DNA of 64,000 nt from Sphingomonas kyeonggiensis. GTDB taxonomy: Bacteria; Pseudomonadota; Alphaproteobacteria; Sphingomonadales; Sphingomonadaceae. Positions 34,804 to 43,333 of the stretch are shown here, one piece after another; within the stretch, counting starts at the first letter, position 1, and every line of letters starts with the position of its first letter. The DNA lies in NCBI RefSeq assembly GCF_014204495.1, contig NZ_JACHLN010000002.1:1240001-1304000 (forward strand), read 5' to 3'. The translations under genes were made by a program, and so were the position numbers. The notes under the pieces were generated by a model. The model searched no databases, had not been told where the DNA came from, and saw nothing but the letters and a program-made list of their open reading frames with translations.

Positions 34804-35228
34804 CAGCCCTGCGCCTTCCGCGTGGCTTCGGCTACCGCCTCGAAGGCGAGCCGGATCGCGGCATGGCGGCCGCGATGCTCGAGCGCGGGCGTGAACAGGT
34901 CGAGCCCGGGCCAGTCGGGCGGGGTAGCCCGCTCGCCCGCCAGCCAGGCGGTAAGGTCGTCACGGGCCGCATCCAGCTCGTCCAGCGATCGGCCCACCGC
35001 ATGCGCCTCCATCAGCGCCGCCGATGCCTGGCCGAGCGCGCAGGCACGCACCAACATGCCGAGCGCAGCCACCCGGCCCGCCTCGTCGAGGTTCACGTCA
35101 ACGGTGATGCGGCTCCCGCAAACCGGGGATCGCTTCTCGGAAGAGGCCATCGCCCCTTCCAGCCGCGCCTCGAACGGCACGGAAGCCGCCAAGCGCAGGA
35201 TTTCGGTGTTGTAGAGCGGCGCGTTCAT
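34803..35228 (-). CDS. iron-sulfur cluster assembly scaffold protein, NifU N-terminal-like
   Basis: This 141-residue protein begins MNAPLYNTEILRLAASVP and has CGSR near residue 38 and VRACALGQASA near 62. These match the cysteine positions of IscU/NifU N-like scaffolds in alphaproteobacteria; the third cysteine is not obvious. It may carry Fe-S clusters or be a relative that has lost part of the site. Its stop overlaps the antiporter start by one base. Confidence 0.75.
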   Translation of the reverse strand: MNAPLYNTEILRLAASVPFEARLEGAMASSEKRSPVCGSRITVDVNLDEAGRVAALGMLVRACALGQASAALMEAHAVGRSLDELDAARDDLTAWLAGERATPPDWPGLDLFTPALEHRGRHAAIRLAFEAVAEATRKAQG

Positions 35229-35270
35229 TCCGCTCCCGACTTAGGGGAGCGGACCGCGATGCGCGACCCC

Positions 35271-35843
35271 CTATCGGGTAGAATTTGTCTCGGCGCGATT
35301 GGCGATGCTGCCATTGCCTTCGTCCTCGCCGAACACCGGCTCGCCCTTGCGGCGGCGATCGACGAAATCGGCGATGCTCGCGCTGGTCGCGTTGAGCAGC
35401 GGATAGGTGGTCGACTTGGTGATCCATTGCGGCCGATTGGCCGGGCCGCCGCTCACCGTGTCGAACAGCAGCACGATCAGCAGGAAACCGATGCTCACCA
35501 GGATCAGCCCCTTCAAGGCGCCGAAGCCGAGGCCGAGCGCGCGGTCGATCGGCCCGAGGAAGCTCTCGCGCGTCCGCGCCCCGATCGCCCGGGCGAGCAG
35601 CCGTCCGCCGAAATAGGTCACGCCCGTCAGGATCACGAAGGCGAGCACCGCCCCGCCCTGGTCGGTCCCCACCAAGCCCGCCAGCGCCGCGGCGAGCGGC
35701 GTGTGGAACAGCTTGAGCGCCAGCACGATCAGCAGCCAGGCGACCAGCGCCAGCACCTCGGTGACGAACCCGCGCAGGAAACCCAGCACGGCGGCACCGC
35801 CGATGGCGAGCAGCACGATGATGTCGAGCCCGGTCAAAGTCAT
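35271..35843 (-). CDS. cvpA: CvpA family membrane protein
   Basis: The predicted product has 190 residues from the ATG at 35843, which starts the conserved MTLTGLDIIVLLAIGGAA. There are four membrane spans, including GFLRGFVTEVLALVAW typical of CvpA, and a charged C-terminal tail. CvpA is linked to colicin V production and envelope stability in enterobacteria. Upstream in-frame codons are less likely because they precede the ribosome site GGGAGGGAA. Confidence 0.85.
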   Translation of the reverse strand: MTLTGLDIIVLLAIGGAAVLGFLRGFVTEVLALVAWLLIVLALKLFHTPLAAALAGLVGTDQGGAVLAFVILTGVTYFGGRLLARAIGARTRESFLGPIDRALGLGFGALKGLILVSIGFLLIVLLFDTVSGGPANRPQWITKSTTYPLLNATSASIADFVDRRRKGEPVFGEDEGNGSIANRAETNSTR

Positions 35844-35901
35844 TGGAACACTTCCCTCCCGCGACGGGCTATGCCTCAAGCCGACCGAGAGCGGAAGCCT
35901 C

Positions 35902-35931
35902 CTCCCTCTACCGCTTTTGCGGGAGAGGGAG
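35902..35931. repeat. hairpin CTCCCTCT...AGAGGGAG
   Basis: CTCCCTCTACCGC-TTTT-GCGGGAGAGGGAG pairs almost perfectly. It lies between the lipocalin stop and cvpA start on the same strand. Its CTCCCTCT/AGAGGGAG core resembles the element at 56269. Confidence 0.6.
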
Positions 35932-35938
35932 CTTCGTC

Positions 35939-36502
35939 CTAGCCCTGCCGCGTGATCCGCAGCGCCCAGCGGTCATAGCCCAGCGCCTCGACCCGCTTCA
36001 TGATCGTCTGCGCCAACGCCGCCGAGGGCACCGCCTCGCGGCACAGCACCCACAGATACCGTCCGCTCGGCTCGCCGACGATCGACCAGCTATAGTCCTC
36101 GTCATGATCGAGCACCCAGTAATCGCCGGTGTAGAGCGGCCCGAAGAACGAGACCTTGAGCTTGGCCCCGCTCTCCTCGTCCGCCACGATCGCCTTGCCT
36201 TCCGAAACGCTGCGGTCGCCGTCCGGCCAGTTGTGCGTGCCGCTGTTGATCACGCTGATCTTGCCGTCGTCGAGCAGCGCATACTCCGCTGTCACCGCAT
36301 CGAGCCCCTTCTCAAAGCGGTTCTCGTGCCGGGCGAGTTCGTACCATTTGCCGAGATAACGTGTCAGATCGACCGGCTTTGCCGGCTCCGGCACCTTCTT
36401 GTTGATCACCGGCGGGCGCGTGGCGCGCGAATAGAGGAAGATGCCGCCGATCGCCGCAACCGCGACGCCCGAGGCAATGGAAATGGCAGTGCTTCGCTTC
36501 AT
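35939..36502 (-). CDS. membrane-anchored lipocalin, Blc-like
   Basis: This 187-residue protein has an N-terminal membrane anchor (AISIASGVAVAAIGGIFLY) without a lipobox cysteine. A lipocalin fold follows with the GxW signature in YLGKWYELARHENRFEKG, then VLDHDEDYSWSIVGEPSGRYLW split here as VLDHDEDYSW and SIVGEPSGRYLW. Blc-type lipocalins bind lysophospholipids or fatty acids at the envelope. The E. coli protein is a lipoprotein, and here a transmembrane anchor seems to replace the lipid. Confidence 0.85.
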   Translation of the reverse strand: MKRSTAISIASGVAVAAIGGIFLYSRATRPPVINKKVPEPAKPVDLTRYLGKWYELARHENRFEKGLDAVTAEYALLDDGKISVINSGTHNWPDGDRSVSEGKAIVADEESGAKLKVSFFGPLYTGDYWVLDHDEDYSWSIVGEPSGRYLWVLCREAVPSAALAQTIMKRVEALGYDRWALRITRQG

Positions 36503-36541
36503 CTCTTCACTCTGCTGCCTAAGGGACGGAAAGCAAAGCCC

Positions 36542-37090
36542 TCAATGCCAGGGCGTGCAGCTTCGTTCCGGGCTGGACAGCGGCAGGAACCGCACCCGGC
36601 GCTTGCCGTAATAGCTCAGGTCCATCGACACGCGCACCGGCGCGCCTGGATGGGTATAGATATCCTGGTCGCCCCAGCGCCCACTGCCGGTCTCGCAATG
36701 CCGCCAGCCCTGCCGCTGCAACGCCTCGACCAGCTTGTACACGGCTTCCTGATGCCCGTTCTTCCACAGCGTGAGATAGGCGAAGCCGCCCTGCCCCTTG
36801 CTCCCGATCAGGTCGACCGCCGCTTCATAGGGCCCCTCGCCGAACAGCATCACCGGTTCGCGCCGGCAGCGCAGGCGGAACGCATCGATCCGCACGCAGC
36901 GGGTAAAGCCCGCCCTTCGCGCAACTTCCGCATTGCCGCTCACCGGCAGCCCGGCAAAGGCGAGCGGCGGCGGCGGGGTCCGCGCGGGCTCCCGGCCGGC
37001 CACCAGGATCGCCGCCATCAGCACGACGGCGCACAAGGTCGGCACCAGCATTCCCGGACGCGTCCAATCGGCCGCCAATTCCCGCAGCAT
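36542..37090 (-). CDS. unknown membrane-anchored protein
   Basis: The product has 182 residues from the ATG at 37090 (CGGAG upstream). One membrane span (MLVPTLCAVVLMAAILVAG) follows a short cytoplasmic segment. The periplasmic part has paired cysteines (TRCVRIDAFRLRCRRE and HCETG) that could form disulfides, and it ends with RSCTPWH. No family is recognised. It stands alone between the lipocalin and a palindromic repeat. Confidence 0.6.
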   Translation of the reverse strand: MLRELAADWTRPGMLVPTLCAVVLMAAILVAGREPARTPPPPLAFAGLPVSGNAEVARRAGFTRCVRIDAFRLRCRREPVMLFGEGPYEAAVDLIGSKGQGGFAYLTLWKNGHQEAVYKLVEALQRQGWRHCETGSGRWGDQDIYTHPGAPVRVSMDLSYYGKRRVRFLPLSSPERSCTPWH

Positions 37091-37185
37091 CGGTTGCTCC
37101 GACCACCTCTCCTTCGATATGTTATTCCATGACAATGGAAGCAATTACAAGCCCATGGCAGTGAGTGGAGATCATTGCCCATTCA

Positions 37186-37284
37186 GTTCCCCGGCGAAGG
37201 CCGGGGCCCAGTCTCGGCGCAGCTGGATAGGCAGTCAAACCCCTCGGGCGACATGGCTACTGGGCCCCGGCCTTCGCCGGGGAG
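37186..37284. repeat. paired palindrome of the CCCCGGC family, longer spacer
   Basis: TTCCCCGGCGAAGGCCGGGGC and GCCCCGGCCTTCGCCGGGGA bracket about 55 bases that differ from the usual GGTTTCTCTGCC loop. It separates the divergent-looking 36542 gene region from the end of radA. Confidence 0.8.
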
Positions 37285-37314
37285 CAACCAGCGCAGCCGT
37301 GCATCCCGCCTGCC

Positions 37315-38685
37315 CTACCGCCCCAGCAGATGATCCACGAACTGCGCGAGCGACTTGAACCCCGCGAGCGACAGCCCGCCCTTGTCGTTCACCTGCGCCA
37401 TCGGCGCCATCGCCCGGCCGAAGCCCAGCTTCGAGGCTTCCCGGCAGCGCAGCGCGCCATGCGCCACCGGCCGTACTTCGCCCGACAGCGCGATCTCGCC
37501 GAACACCACGGCATCCGCCGGGATCGGCCGCTCGCTGAGCGCCGAAACCAGGGCCGCCGCCACCGCCAGGTCCGCCGCGGGATCCTGCACCCGGTAGCCG
37601 CCGGCGATGTTGAGATAGACTTCGCAGGTCGAGAAGCTCAGCCCGCAGCGCGCCTCGAGCACCGCGAGGATCATCGAAAGCCGCGCCGAATCCCAGCCGA
37701 CCACCGCGCGCCGCGGCGTCGCGCCGCTCGCCAGCCGCACGGTCAGCGCCTGCACTTCGATCAGCACCGGCCGCGTGCCCTCCAGCGCCGGGAACACCAC
37801 CGTGCCGGTCACGCTCTCGTCGCGCTGGGTGAGGAACAGCGCGGAAGGGTTGGAGACTTCCTCCAGCCCCTCGGACTGCATCGCGAACACGCCGATCTCG
37901 TCGGTGCCGCCGAAGCGGTTCTTGACGGCGCGGAGGATGCGGTACTGGTGGCTGCGCTCACCTTCGAACGCCAGCACGGTATCGACCATATGCTCGAGCA
38001 CGCGCGGCCCGGCGATGCTGCCGTCCTTGGTGACATGGCCGACCAGCACCACCGCCGTTCCCCGCTCCTTGGCGAAGCGGATCAGTTCGCCGGACGAGGC
38101 ACGCACCTGGCTCACCGTGCCCGGCGCACCTTCGATCAGGTCCGAATGCATGGTCTGGATGGAATCGATGATGAGCAGCGCGGGCGGCTCGCCCTCGCCC
38201 ATCGTCGTCAGGATGTCGCGCACCGATGTCGCTGCGGCGAGCATCACCGGTGCCTTGCCCAGCCCCAGCCGACGCGCGCGCAGCCGCACCTGGTCCGCCG
38301 CTTCCTCGCCGGAGACATAGGCGACCTTGAGGCCCCGCGAGGCGATGCTGGCTGCTGCCTGCAGAAGGAGCGTCGACTTGCCGATGCCGGGATCGCCGCC
38401 GATCAGCGTCGCCGAGCCCTCGACGAAGCCGCCACCCAGCGCGCGATCGAACTCGGCGATCCCGGTCGAGGTCCGCTCGGGCAGCGCGATATCGGTGTTG
38501 AGCCCGGTGAGCATGATCGCCCGTCCGCCGGACTGGAGGTTATGCTTCGCCTGGAACGGCGTCACGTTCGCGCCGGAATCCTCGACGAGCTGGTTCCACT
38601 CCCCGCAATCGGCGCACTGCCCCGCCCATTGCGAGGAGACCGAGCCGCAGGCCTGGCAGACATAACGCTTCTTGAGTTTCGCCAT
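37315..38685 (-). CDS. radA: DNA repair protein RadA
   Basis: The product has 456 residues from the ATG at 38685 (MAKLKKRYVCQACG). It has an N-terminal zinc finger with two CxxC pairs, a RecA-like ATPase with GGDPGIGKST, the RadA-specific KNRFGGTDEIG and a C-terminal Lon-like domain. It drives branch migration during homologous recombination. Length and order of domains are normal. It is transcribed away from the glycosyltransferase. Confidence 0.96.
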   Translation of the reverse strand: MAKLKKRYVCQACGSVSSQWAGQCADCGEWNQLVEDSGANVTPFQAKHNLQSGGRAIMLTGLNTDIALPERTSTGIAEFDRALGGGFVEGSATLIGGDPGIGKSTLLLQAAASIASRGLKVAYVSGEEAADQVRLRARRLGLGKAPVMLAAATSVRDILTTMGEGEPPALLIIDSIQTMHSDLIEGAPGTVSQVRASSGELIRFAKERGTAVVLVGHVTKDGSIAGPRVLEHMVDTVLAFEGERSHQYRILRAVKNRFGGTDEIGVFAMQSEGLEEVSNPSALFLTQRDESVTGTVVFPALEGTRPVLIEVQALTVRLASGATPRRAVVGWDSARLSMILAVLEARCGLSFSTCEVYLNIAGGYRVQDPAADLAVAAALVSALSERPIPADAVVFGEIALSGEVRPVAHGALRCREASKLGFGRAMAPMAQVNDKGGLSLAGFKSLAQFVDHLLGR

Positions 38686-38806
38686 GGCGCATGCGTAGAA
38701 CAATCAGGGAACAACTGTAAACCCCGCGCGTCCGCGCCCGAGCCGGGACAATTCGCCACACCGCCGCAATCTTGCTCCCCGAGCGCGCGGATTGTATGCG
38801 CCCGCC

Positions 38807-39961
38807 ATGAAGCCCACCGAGCTCCGCGTCGCATTGTTCAGCGGCAACTATAATTATGTCCGCGACGGCGCGAACCAGGCGCTGAACCTGCTCGTCGGCT
38901 ATCTGCTCGACAAGGGCGTCAAGGTCCGCGTCTATTCGCCGACCACCGAGACCCCCGCGTTCCCGCCCACCGGCGACCTGGTCAGCGTGCCTTCGCTCCC
39001 CGTCCCGGGCGGTCGCGACGAATACAGGTTCGCCAAGGGCATCAAGGAAGTGCTGCCCGATCTGGAGGCCTTCGCGCCCAATATCGTCCACATCTCGGCT
39101 CCCGAGATCCTCTGCCACCGCGCAGTGACCTGGGCGCGCGAGAACAACATCGCCGCCGTCGCCTCGGTCCATACCCGCTTCGAGACCTATCCGGGCTATT
39201 ACAAGATCGGCTTCGTCACGCCGCTGCTGGTCCGGATGCTGACGCGGCTCTACAACCGGGTCGACATGTTGCTCCCGCCCGGACGCGGCATGGTGGAGCT
39301 GCTGCAGAGCTGGGGCGTCACTCGCCCGATGCGCATCTGGTCACGCGGCGTGAACCATGACCGGTTCAATCCCGGCCGCCGCAGCCTGGAATGGCGCCGC
39401 GACCTCGGCATCCAGGACGACGAAGTCGCCGTCGCGTTCCTCGGCCGGCTGGTGCTCGAGAAGGGCCTCGACATCTTCGCGGAGGTGGTCGCCGAACTGC
39501 AGCGCCGCGGCGTGAAGCACCGGGTGCTGGTGATCGGCAAGGGGCCGGCGCAGGATTGGTTCGCCGAGCGCGTGCCCGATGCGGTGTTCGCCGGCTTCCA
39601 GGCCGGCGACGACCTCGGCCGCGCGGTCGCCTCGATGGACGTGTTCTTCAACCCCTCGCTCACCGAGAGCTTCGGCAATGTCACGCTGGAGGCGATGGCC
39701 GCCGGCGTGCCGGTGGTCGCCGCCCGCGCGGTCGGCCCGGTCGGCATGGTCGAGGAGAATGTCAGCGGCGTGCTGGTCGAGCCCGGCCCCGGCGCGGTCG
39801 GCCGCTATGCCGATGCGATCCAGCATTATTGCGAGGACCACGCAGCCCGCCTCGCCGCGGGCAAGGCCGGCCATGAGATCGCCAGCGCCTATGTCTGGGA
39901 CGCGATCAACCAGAAGGTTCTGGACGCGTATCTTGAGACGATTGAATGGCGAGAAAAATAG
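38807..39961 (+). CDS. GT4 family glycosyltransferase
   Basis: The product has 384 residues from the ATG at 38807. It has a GT-B fold with LFSGNYNYVRDGANQALNLL at the N terminus, FLGRLVLEKGLDIF, and the nucleotide-sugar site PSLTESFGNVTLEAMAAG with the conserved ESFG glutamates. It resembles MgtA/SqdX-like glycolipid or mannosyl transferases. The acceptor is unknown. Its last 56 bases overlap the 3' end of the convergent NACHT gene, so the module's insertion point probably touches the end of this gene. Confidence 0.88.
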   Translation: MKPTELRVALFSGNYNYVRDGANQALNLLVGYLLDKGVKVRVYSPTTETPAFPPTGDLVSVPSLPVPGGRDEYRFAKGIKEVLPDLEAFAPNIVHISAPEILCHRAVTWARENNIAAVASVHTRFETYPGYYKIGFVTPLLVRMLTRLYNRVDMLLPPGRGMVELLQSWGVTRPMRIWSRGVNHDRFNPGRRSLEWRRDLGIQDDEVAVAFLGRLVLEKGLDIFAEVVAELQRRGVKHRVLVIGKGPAQDWFAERVPDAVFAGFQAGDDLGRAVASMDVFFNPSLTESFGNVTLEAMAAGVPVVAARAVGPVGMVEENVSGVLVEPGPGAVGRYADAIQHYCEDHAARLAAGKAGHEIASAYVWDAINQKVLDAYLETIEWREK

Positions 39962-41930
39962 GATCGAGAAAGAGATTCTCAGGTGTACCGAATACAGCCA
40001 AAAGAGAACTGTGCGCCCGCTCGCCATATTCCTTTCGGATGGATCTAATTTCTCCGAACCTAAGATATTCCATTATCAGATAAGCATCCTCCATCCTAAT
40101 ATTTCTTGACCTTACTGAAAAGGTCAGCGAAATCAGCGCAAATGTAGTGAATGCAAGCGTCGCTGCAATCACAAAGGCATAATAATCCAATACTTCCCTT
40201 AGGTTTAATATATTTATAGAATAAACTCCAAAAATAGTAGCCATCATTAAGTTAATAGATAATAATCTATTACCTCGCATAATATAATATTCGCCATTAT
40301 ATGAAATTACCCTGCTTTTTAAGAATAGGTACCTATATTTTATAGGACACGATTTTATTATACTCATGACCAATGTTGAATTAAGATAAACTACTCTTCT
40401 ATTATCTCGATCTTCATTATTGGTATCATTTTTCTTGAAATTGTATTTTGAAAATACGGACAGAATCTTCTTTATCTTTTCAAATAATACCCCTTCCACG
40501 GCATCAATATATACCGCGCGAGCCTGTATCGATTTCTTCAATCTTTCGCCGATTGTCCTACGATACCGCGAAGCGCGAAGCTTATCCTCGTCCCAAAGAC
40601 CGGCAGAAAACAGCAAGGCGCTAGGCTCAAGCCGTACAATCCTCATCAGGGATTCCTGCGTCAGCCCGGATGCCCAACTATCCTTCTTTCCATTCTGGCT
40701 GGTCCAGAACACTTCACCAAGTATGTATTCATAATACTGCTTGTGCGGGAAATAGAGATTATTCCTTCCGCCTGCGGGATCCGGCGTCAGGAGGCCCTGG
40801 GCGCGAACATCAGTGACGACATCCGCAATAAATACATGGCGCGGCCTGCTTTCATACTTTGCCTTCAGATCCCGAATGAAATCCGCATTGCCGCCATCAT
40901 CGGCATCGCCACTTCTGAATTCCGTATCGAAGGAATCACAAGCTCGCTCCACCACTTCCGCGAAATCTTCCGCCGTGATCGTATTCCGCGAGTTCGTCTC
41001 CGCCATCTTCCAGGCCACACGCTGCGTAACATAGTGCCGGACCGCGCTGCTAAGCACGTGATAGCGGCCCAGCCTCTCCGCATCCGCCTCCTTGCGCTTG
41101 TACAGATAATCGATGAACTGCTTGATGATCTGGGCGGAAGTGACGCTGTTCTTGGCACGGATCTCGGCGCGGATGCTGGGCCAAAGGCTTGCGATCAACG
41201 GCAACATGGATGGGCGCCGGACAATGTCCAGAAAGGCCTTGTCCTCCGAACACCGGGCGACAATCTCCGCGACCGTCTCGCTATCGTGCCGCCTCAATGC
41301 GTTGGCGATCGAGTCTCCCTCGAGGAAGCGAAGCTGATAGATTTCCGACCCCACCAATCCGGCCGCCCGCGCAACTGGGCTATCGCGCAGCAAATTCACC
41401 ATCTCGACCGAATCTAGAAAGAAATTCGGCCTGCCCGTGAAAATGATCTTGGTGCCGGGATAAGAGAAATCCCAAAGTGCCTTGAATTGCTGGAAGCGGT
41501 CATAGCGCATCCCCGCGTCCTGTATTTCATCGAATCCTTCGAAGATCAGTATTGCCCGGCCCGTCTTGATCAGGTTGAGGAGCGCATCGCCATGCAACCT
41601 GAAGCGCTGCCCCCACTCGCTGAGAAAGGCCTCTGGGCTCTGGCGCTTGGGCGACTTGCCGCGCAATTCGATGAGCAGCGGAACACGGCCGTTCTTGTCG
41701 CCGGAAATCCAGCGGCGAGCCCAGTCCGCGCAATGCGCCAGCAACGCCGTACTTTTTCCCTGACCAAATTCGCCGATGATCGAAAGATGGCTGTCCCTGT
41801 CGGAAGCGATCCAGTTTTCGAGCAAATCGAGCAGGTCGAGCCCCTCCTTGATCTTGGGGACCACGACGCTCGAGCCCAGATCGCGCCGGTCAGCGCGGCC
41901 GGACGAAACAATCCTCAAGTGTATAGTCAA
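39906..41930 (-). CDS. NACHT-domain NTPase with C-terminal membrane spans
   Basis: The frame encodes 674 residues with a weak TTG start. The NTPase core has Walker A GEFGQGKST (53-61), Walker B ILIFEGFDEI (127-136) and the sensor-like FTGRPNFF. A helical region follows, then two membrane spans (about 560-625, including FVIAATLAFTTFALISL). Bacterial NACHT proteins are known in antiphage defence. The first 13 codons overlap, in another frame, the conserved end of the gene at 41890. The 3' half (about 39965-40550) is strikingly AT-rich beside the GC-rich flanks. It may not be a separate gene but the second part of a frameshifted one. Confidence 0.75.
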   Translation of the reverse strand: MTIHLRIVSSGRADRRDLGSSVVVPKIKEGLDLLDLLENWIASDRDSHLSIIGEFGQGKSTALLAHCADWARRWISGDKNGRVPLLIELRGKSPKRQSPEAFLSEWGQRFRLHGDALLNLIKTGRAILIFEGFDEIQDAGMRYDRFQQFKALWDFSYPGTKIIFTGRPNFFLDSVEMVNLLRDSPVARAAGLVGSEIYQLRFLEGDSIANALRRHDSETVAEIVARCSEDKAFLDIVRRPSMLPLIASLWPSIRAEIRAKNSVTSAQIIKQFIDYLYKRKEADAERLGRYHVLSSAVRHYVTQRVAWKMAETNSRNTITAEDFAEVVERACDSFDTEFRSGDADDGGNADFIRDLKAKYESRPRHVFIADVVTDVRAQGLLTPDPAGGRNNLYFPHKQYYEYILGEVFWTSQNGKKDSWASGLTQESLMRIVRLEPSALLFSAGLWDEDKLRASRYRRTIGERLKKSIQARAVYIDAVEGVLFEKIKKILSVFSKYNFKKNDTNNEDRDNRRVVYLNSTLVMSIIKSCPIKYRYLFLKSRVISYNGEYYIMRGNRLLSINLMMATIFGVYSINILNLREVLDYYAFVIAATLAFTTFALISLTFSVRSRNIRMEDAYLIMEYLRFGEIRSIRKEYGERAHSSLLAVFGTPENLFLDPIFLAIQSSQDTRPEPSG

Positions 41931-42825
41931 CGCCTGCGATGGATTGCTTGCGGAAGCGCTGGTTCAGCGAGGAAACATAATAGGTGAGGTCCAGGCTTCG
42001 CTGGACCAATTCCCCTTCGGTTACCAGACGAACCGGATGCGCGCCCCAGGCGCCGATGACCTCATCGCGCGCTTCTCGGGACTGCATGCAGATCACGACC
42101 CTCAGGTTGGATGCTGCCATGAGCTCCTGCGGCGCGAGCCCCTCGAAGCGCCGCAGGACCGCTGCCATGTCGTCATCTTCCGCCACAGGCTGCACCAGCC
42201 AGGTGGTCGATGGATTTGGAGGAAACGGACTGTCCTCGATCACGGTATAGAATTGCCGCTCCCGGAGCGGCCGGAAGCTCTCCCGAACCAGGTTCGGCTC
42301 CATCTGGATCAACAGGTCGAAGGAGAAATCCGCCCAGGCGGGCACCTGCTGCAGCGGAGGCAGCATATACGGGTCCTCGCCGAGCGGACCCACAACCGAA
42401 TCGCGCTGCCCGCGAAAAACGAACACGAAGTGATTGAACATCAGCTCGAGCAGCTGCGGTACCCTGCCGCTCTCATAGGCCCCGAGACTGGAGGTGTTGG
42501 CCGCATAGCGCTCGCTGCTCACCATTTTCACCGCGAGCCGATAGATCAGGGTGCACGCCACGATGGCGAGAATGCCGCAGGCGATGACCACCAATGTGCT
42601 CGGCTCGACGATCCCGAGTATCTTGTCGGGCTCGCGCCGGAGCAGGAAGGCAATCAGGACCGTCGGCAGCCCGGTCGCCATGACCCCGAAATAGCCCAGC
42701 ATGATAGCGGCTATCGCGGAGATCGCAGCTGTGGCGACATACGCCTTCCCGCTGTTTCTGCGACTAAAGTAAAAGAACGTCGCAAGCGCAGGAAGGCCGA
42801 CGAAAAGCCACATCACATAGATCAT
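41890..42825 (-). CDS. membrane protein, probable N-terminal part of the TM-NACHT protein
   Basis: The frame encodes 311 residues with about four membrane spans in the first 100 residues (MWLFVGLPALATFFYF; LVVIACGILAIVACTLIY). A cytoplasmic domain of unrecognised type follows. It ends LDLTYYVSSLNQRFRKQ...DYTLEDCFVRPR and stops at 41890. That ending resembles the linker that normally leads into a NACHT domain. The NACHT frame continues immediately in the +1 register. It is either the first gene of a coupled pair with a 41-bp overlap or the 5' part of one gene with a frameshift. Confidence 0.7.
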   Translation of the reverse strand: MIYVMWLFVGLPALATFFYFSRRNSGKAYVATAAISAIAAIMLGYFGVMATGLPTVLIAFLLRREPDKILGIVEPSTLVVIACGILAIVACTLIYRLAVKMVSSERYAANTSSLGAYESGRVPQLLELMFNHFVFVFRGQRDSVVGPLGEDPYMLPPLQQVPAWADFSFDLLIQMEPNLVRESFRPLRERQFYTVIEDSPFPPNPSTTWLVQPVAEDDDMAAVLRRFEGLAPQELMAASNLRVVICMQSREARDEVIGAWGAHPVRLVTEGELVQRSLDLTYYVSSLNQRFRKQSIAGVDYTLEDCFVRPR

Positions 42826-42876
42826 GAGTTCCCCCTATACGAAGGCTCGCTCATGACGAGTTCAGCGTCAACTCCC

Positions 42877-42888
42877 GTAAATGTTTAC
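42877..42888 (-). promoter_or_regulatory. GTAAA-TG-TTTAC palindrome upstream of the TM-NACHT module
   Basis: A perfect 5-bp dyad with a 2-base centre lies about 50 bp upstream of the membrane-protein ATG. A TTGACG hexamer is close by. It is a possible operator, but short palindromes also arise by chance. Confidence 0.3.
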
Positions 42889-42931
42889 AAGCTCGGAATA
42901 TACCATTCCGGTTCTTCTTGTTTCAGCGACT

Positions 42932-43264
42932 TCATCCGGCATGTCGCCAATCATACTTCAACCCGTCCTCGCGGAACGCGAACCGGTCGAGATGCCGCTC
43001 CACCGCGCCCTTCAGCCCGTCGAGTTGCTCGGGCGAGCTTGCGTCGATGCGGATGTCGAGCCCGGTCTCGGCGACATTGAAGGTCACCACCGCGTCGCCC
43101 GGATGATTGGCGCCGCGCGCGTCCTTCGGGAAGATCACCGTGCCGTTCTCCGGCGTGAACTCGACCTGGAGGTTGTGCTGCCAGTGCTTGCACAGCTGCT
43201 GGAGGTAGCGGCTGGCATGCTCGGTCGGGGTCAGCGTCTCGGCCGAGAAGGTCGTGAGGGTCAT
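42932..43264 (-). CDS. DUF2218 family protein
   Basis: The product has 110 residues from the ATG at 43264, where MTLTTFSAETLTPTEHASRYL begins (shown as MTLTTFSAETL and TPTEHASRYL). HWQHNLQVEF, GTVIFP and a LKYDWRHAG tail are typical of DUF2218, a small alpha/beta protein of unknown role. It follows padR by 69 bp on the same strand, and this pairing with PadR is common in alphaproteobacteria. It is likely controlled by PadR. Confidence 0.85.
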   Translation of the reverse strand: MTLTTFSAETLTPTEHASRYLQQLCKHWQHNLQVEFTPENGTVIFPKDARGANHPGDAVVTFNVAETGLDIRIDASSPEQLDGLKGAVERHLDRFAFREDGLKYDWRHAG

Positions 43265-43333
43265 GTGTTCGTTCTCCACGGGCGGCGGCACGATCCCGAG
43301 CCGCCGCCGCAATAGTTCGAGCCGAGGCACGGC

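Noticed and set aside
33070..35214. 714-codon frame antisense to the antiporter
   Set aside because: Its product is a long run of Arg, His, Gln and Asp. It lies entirely over the CPA2 antiporter and the Fe-S scaffold.
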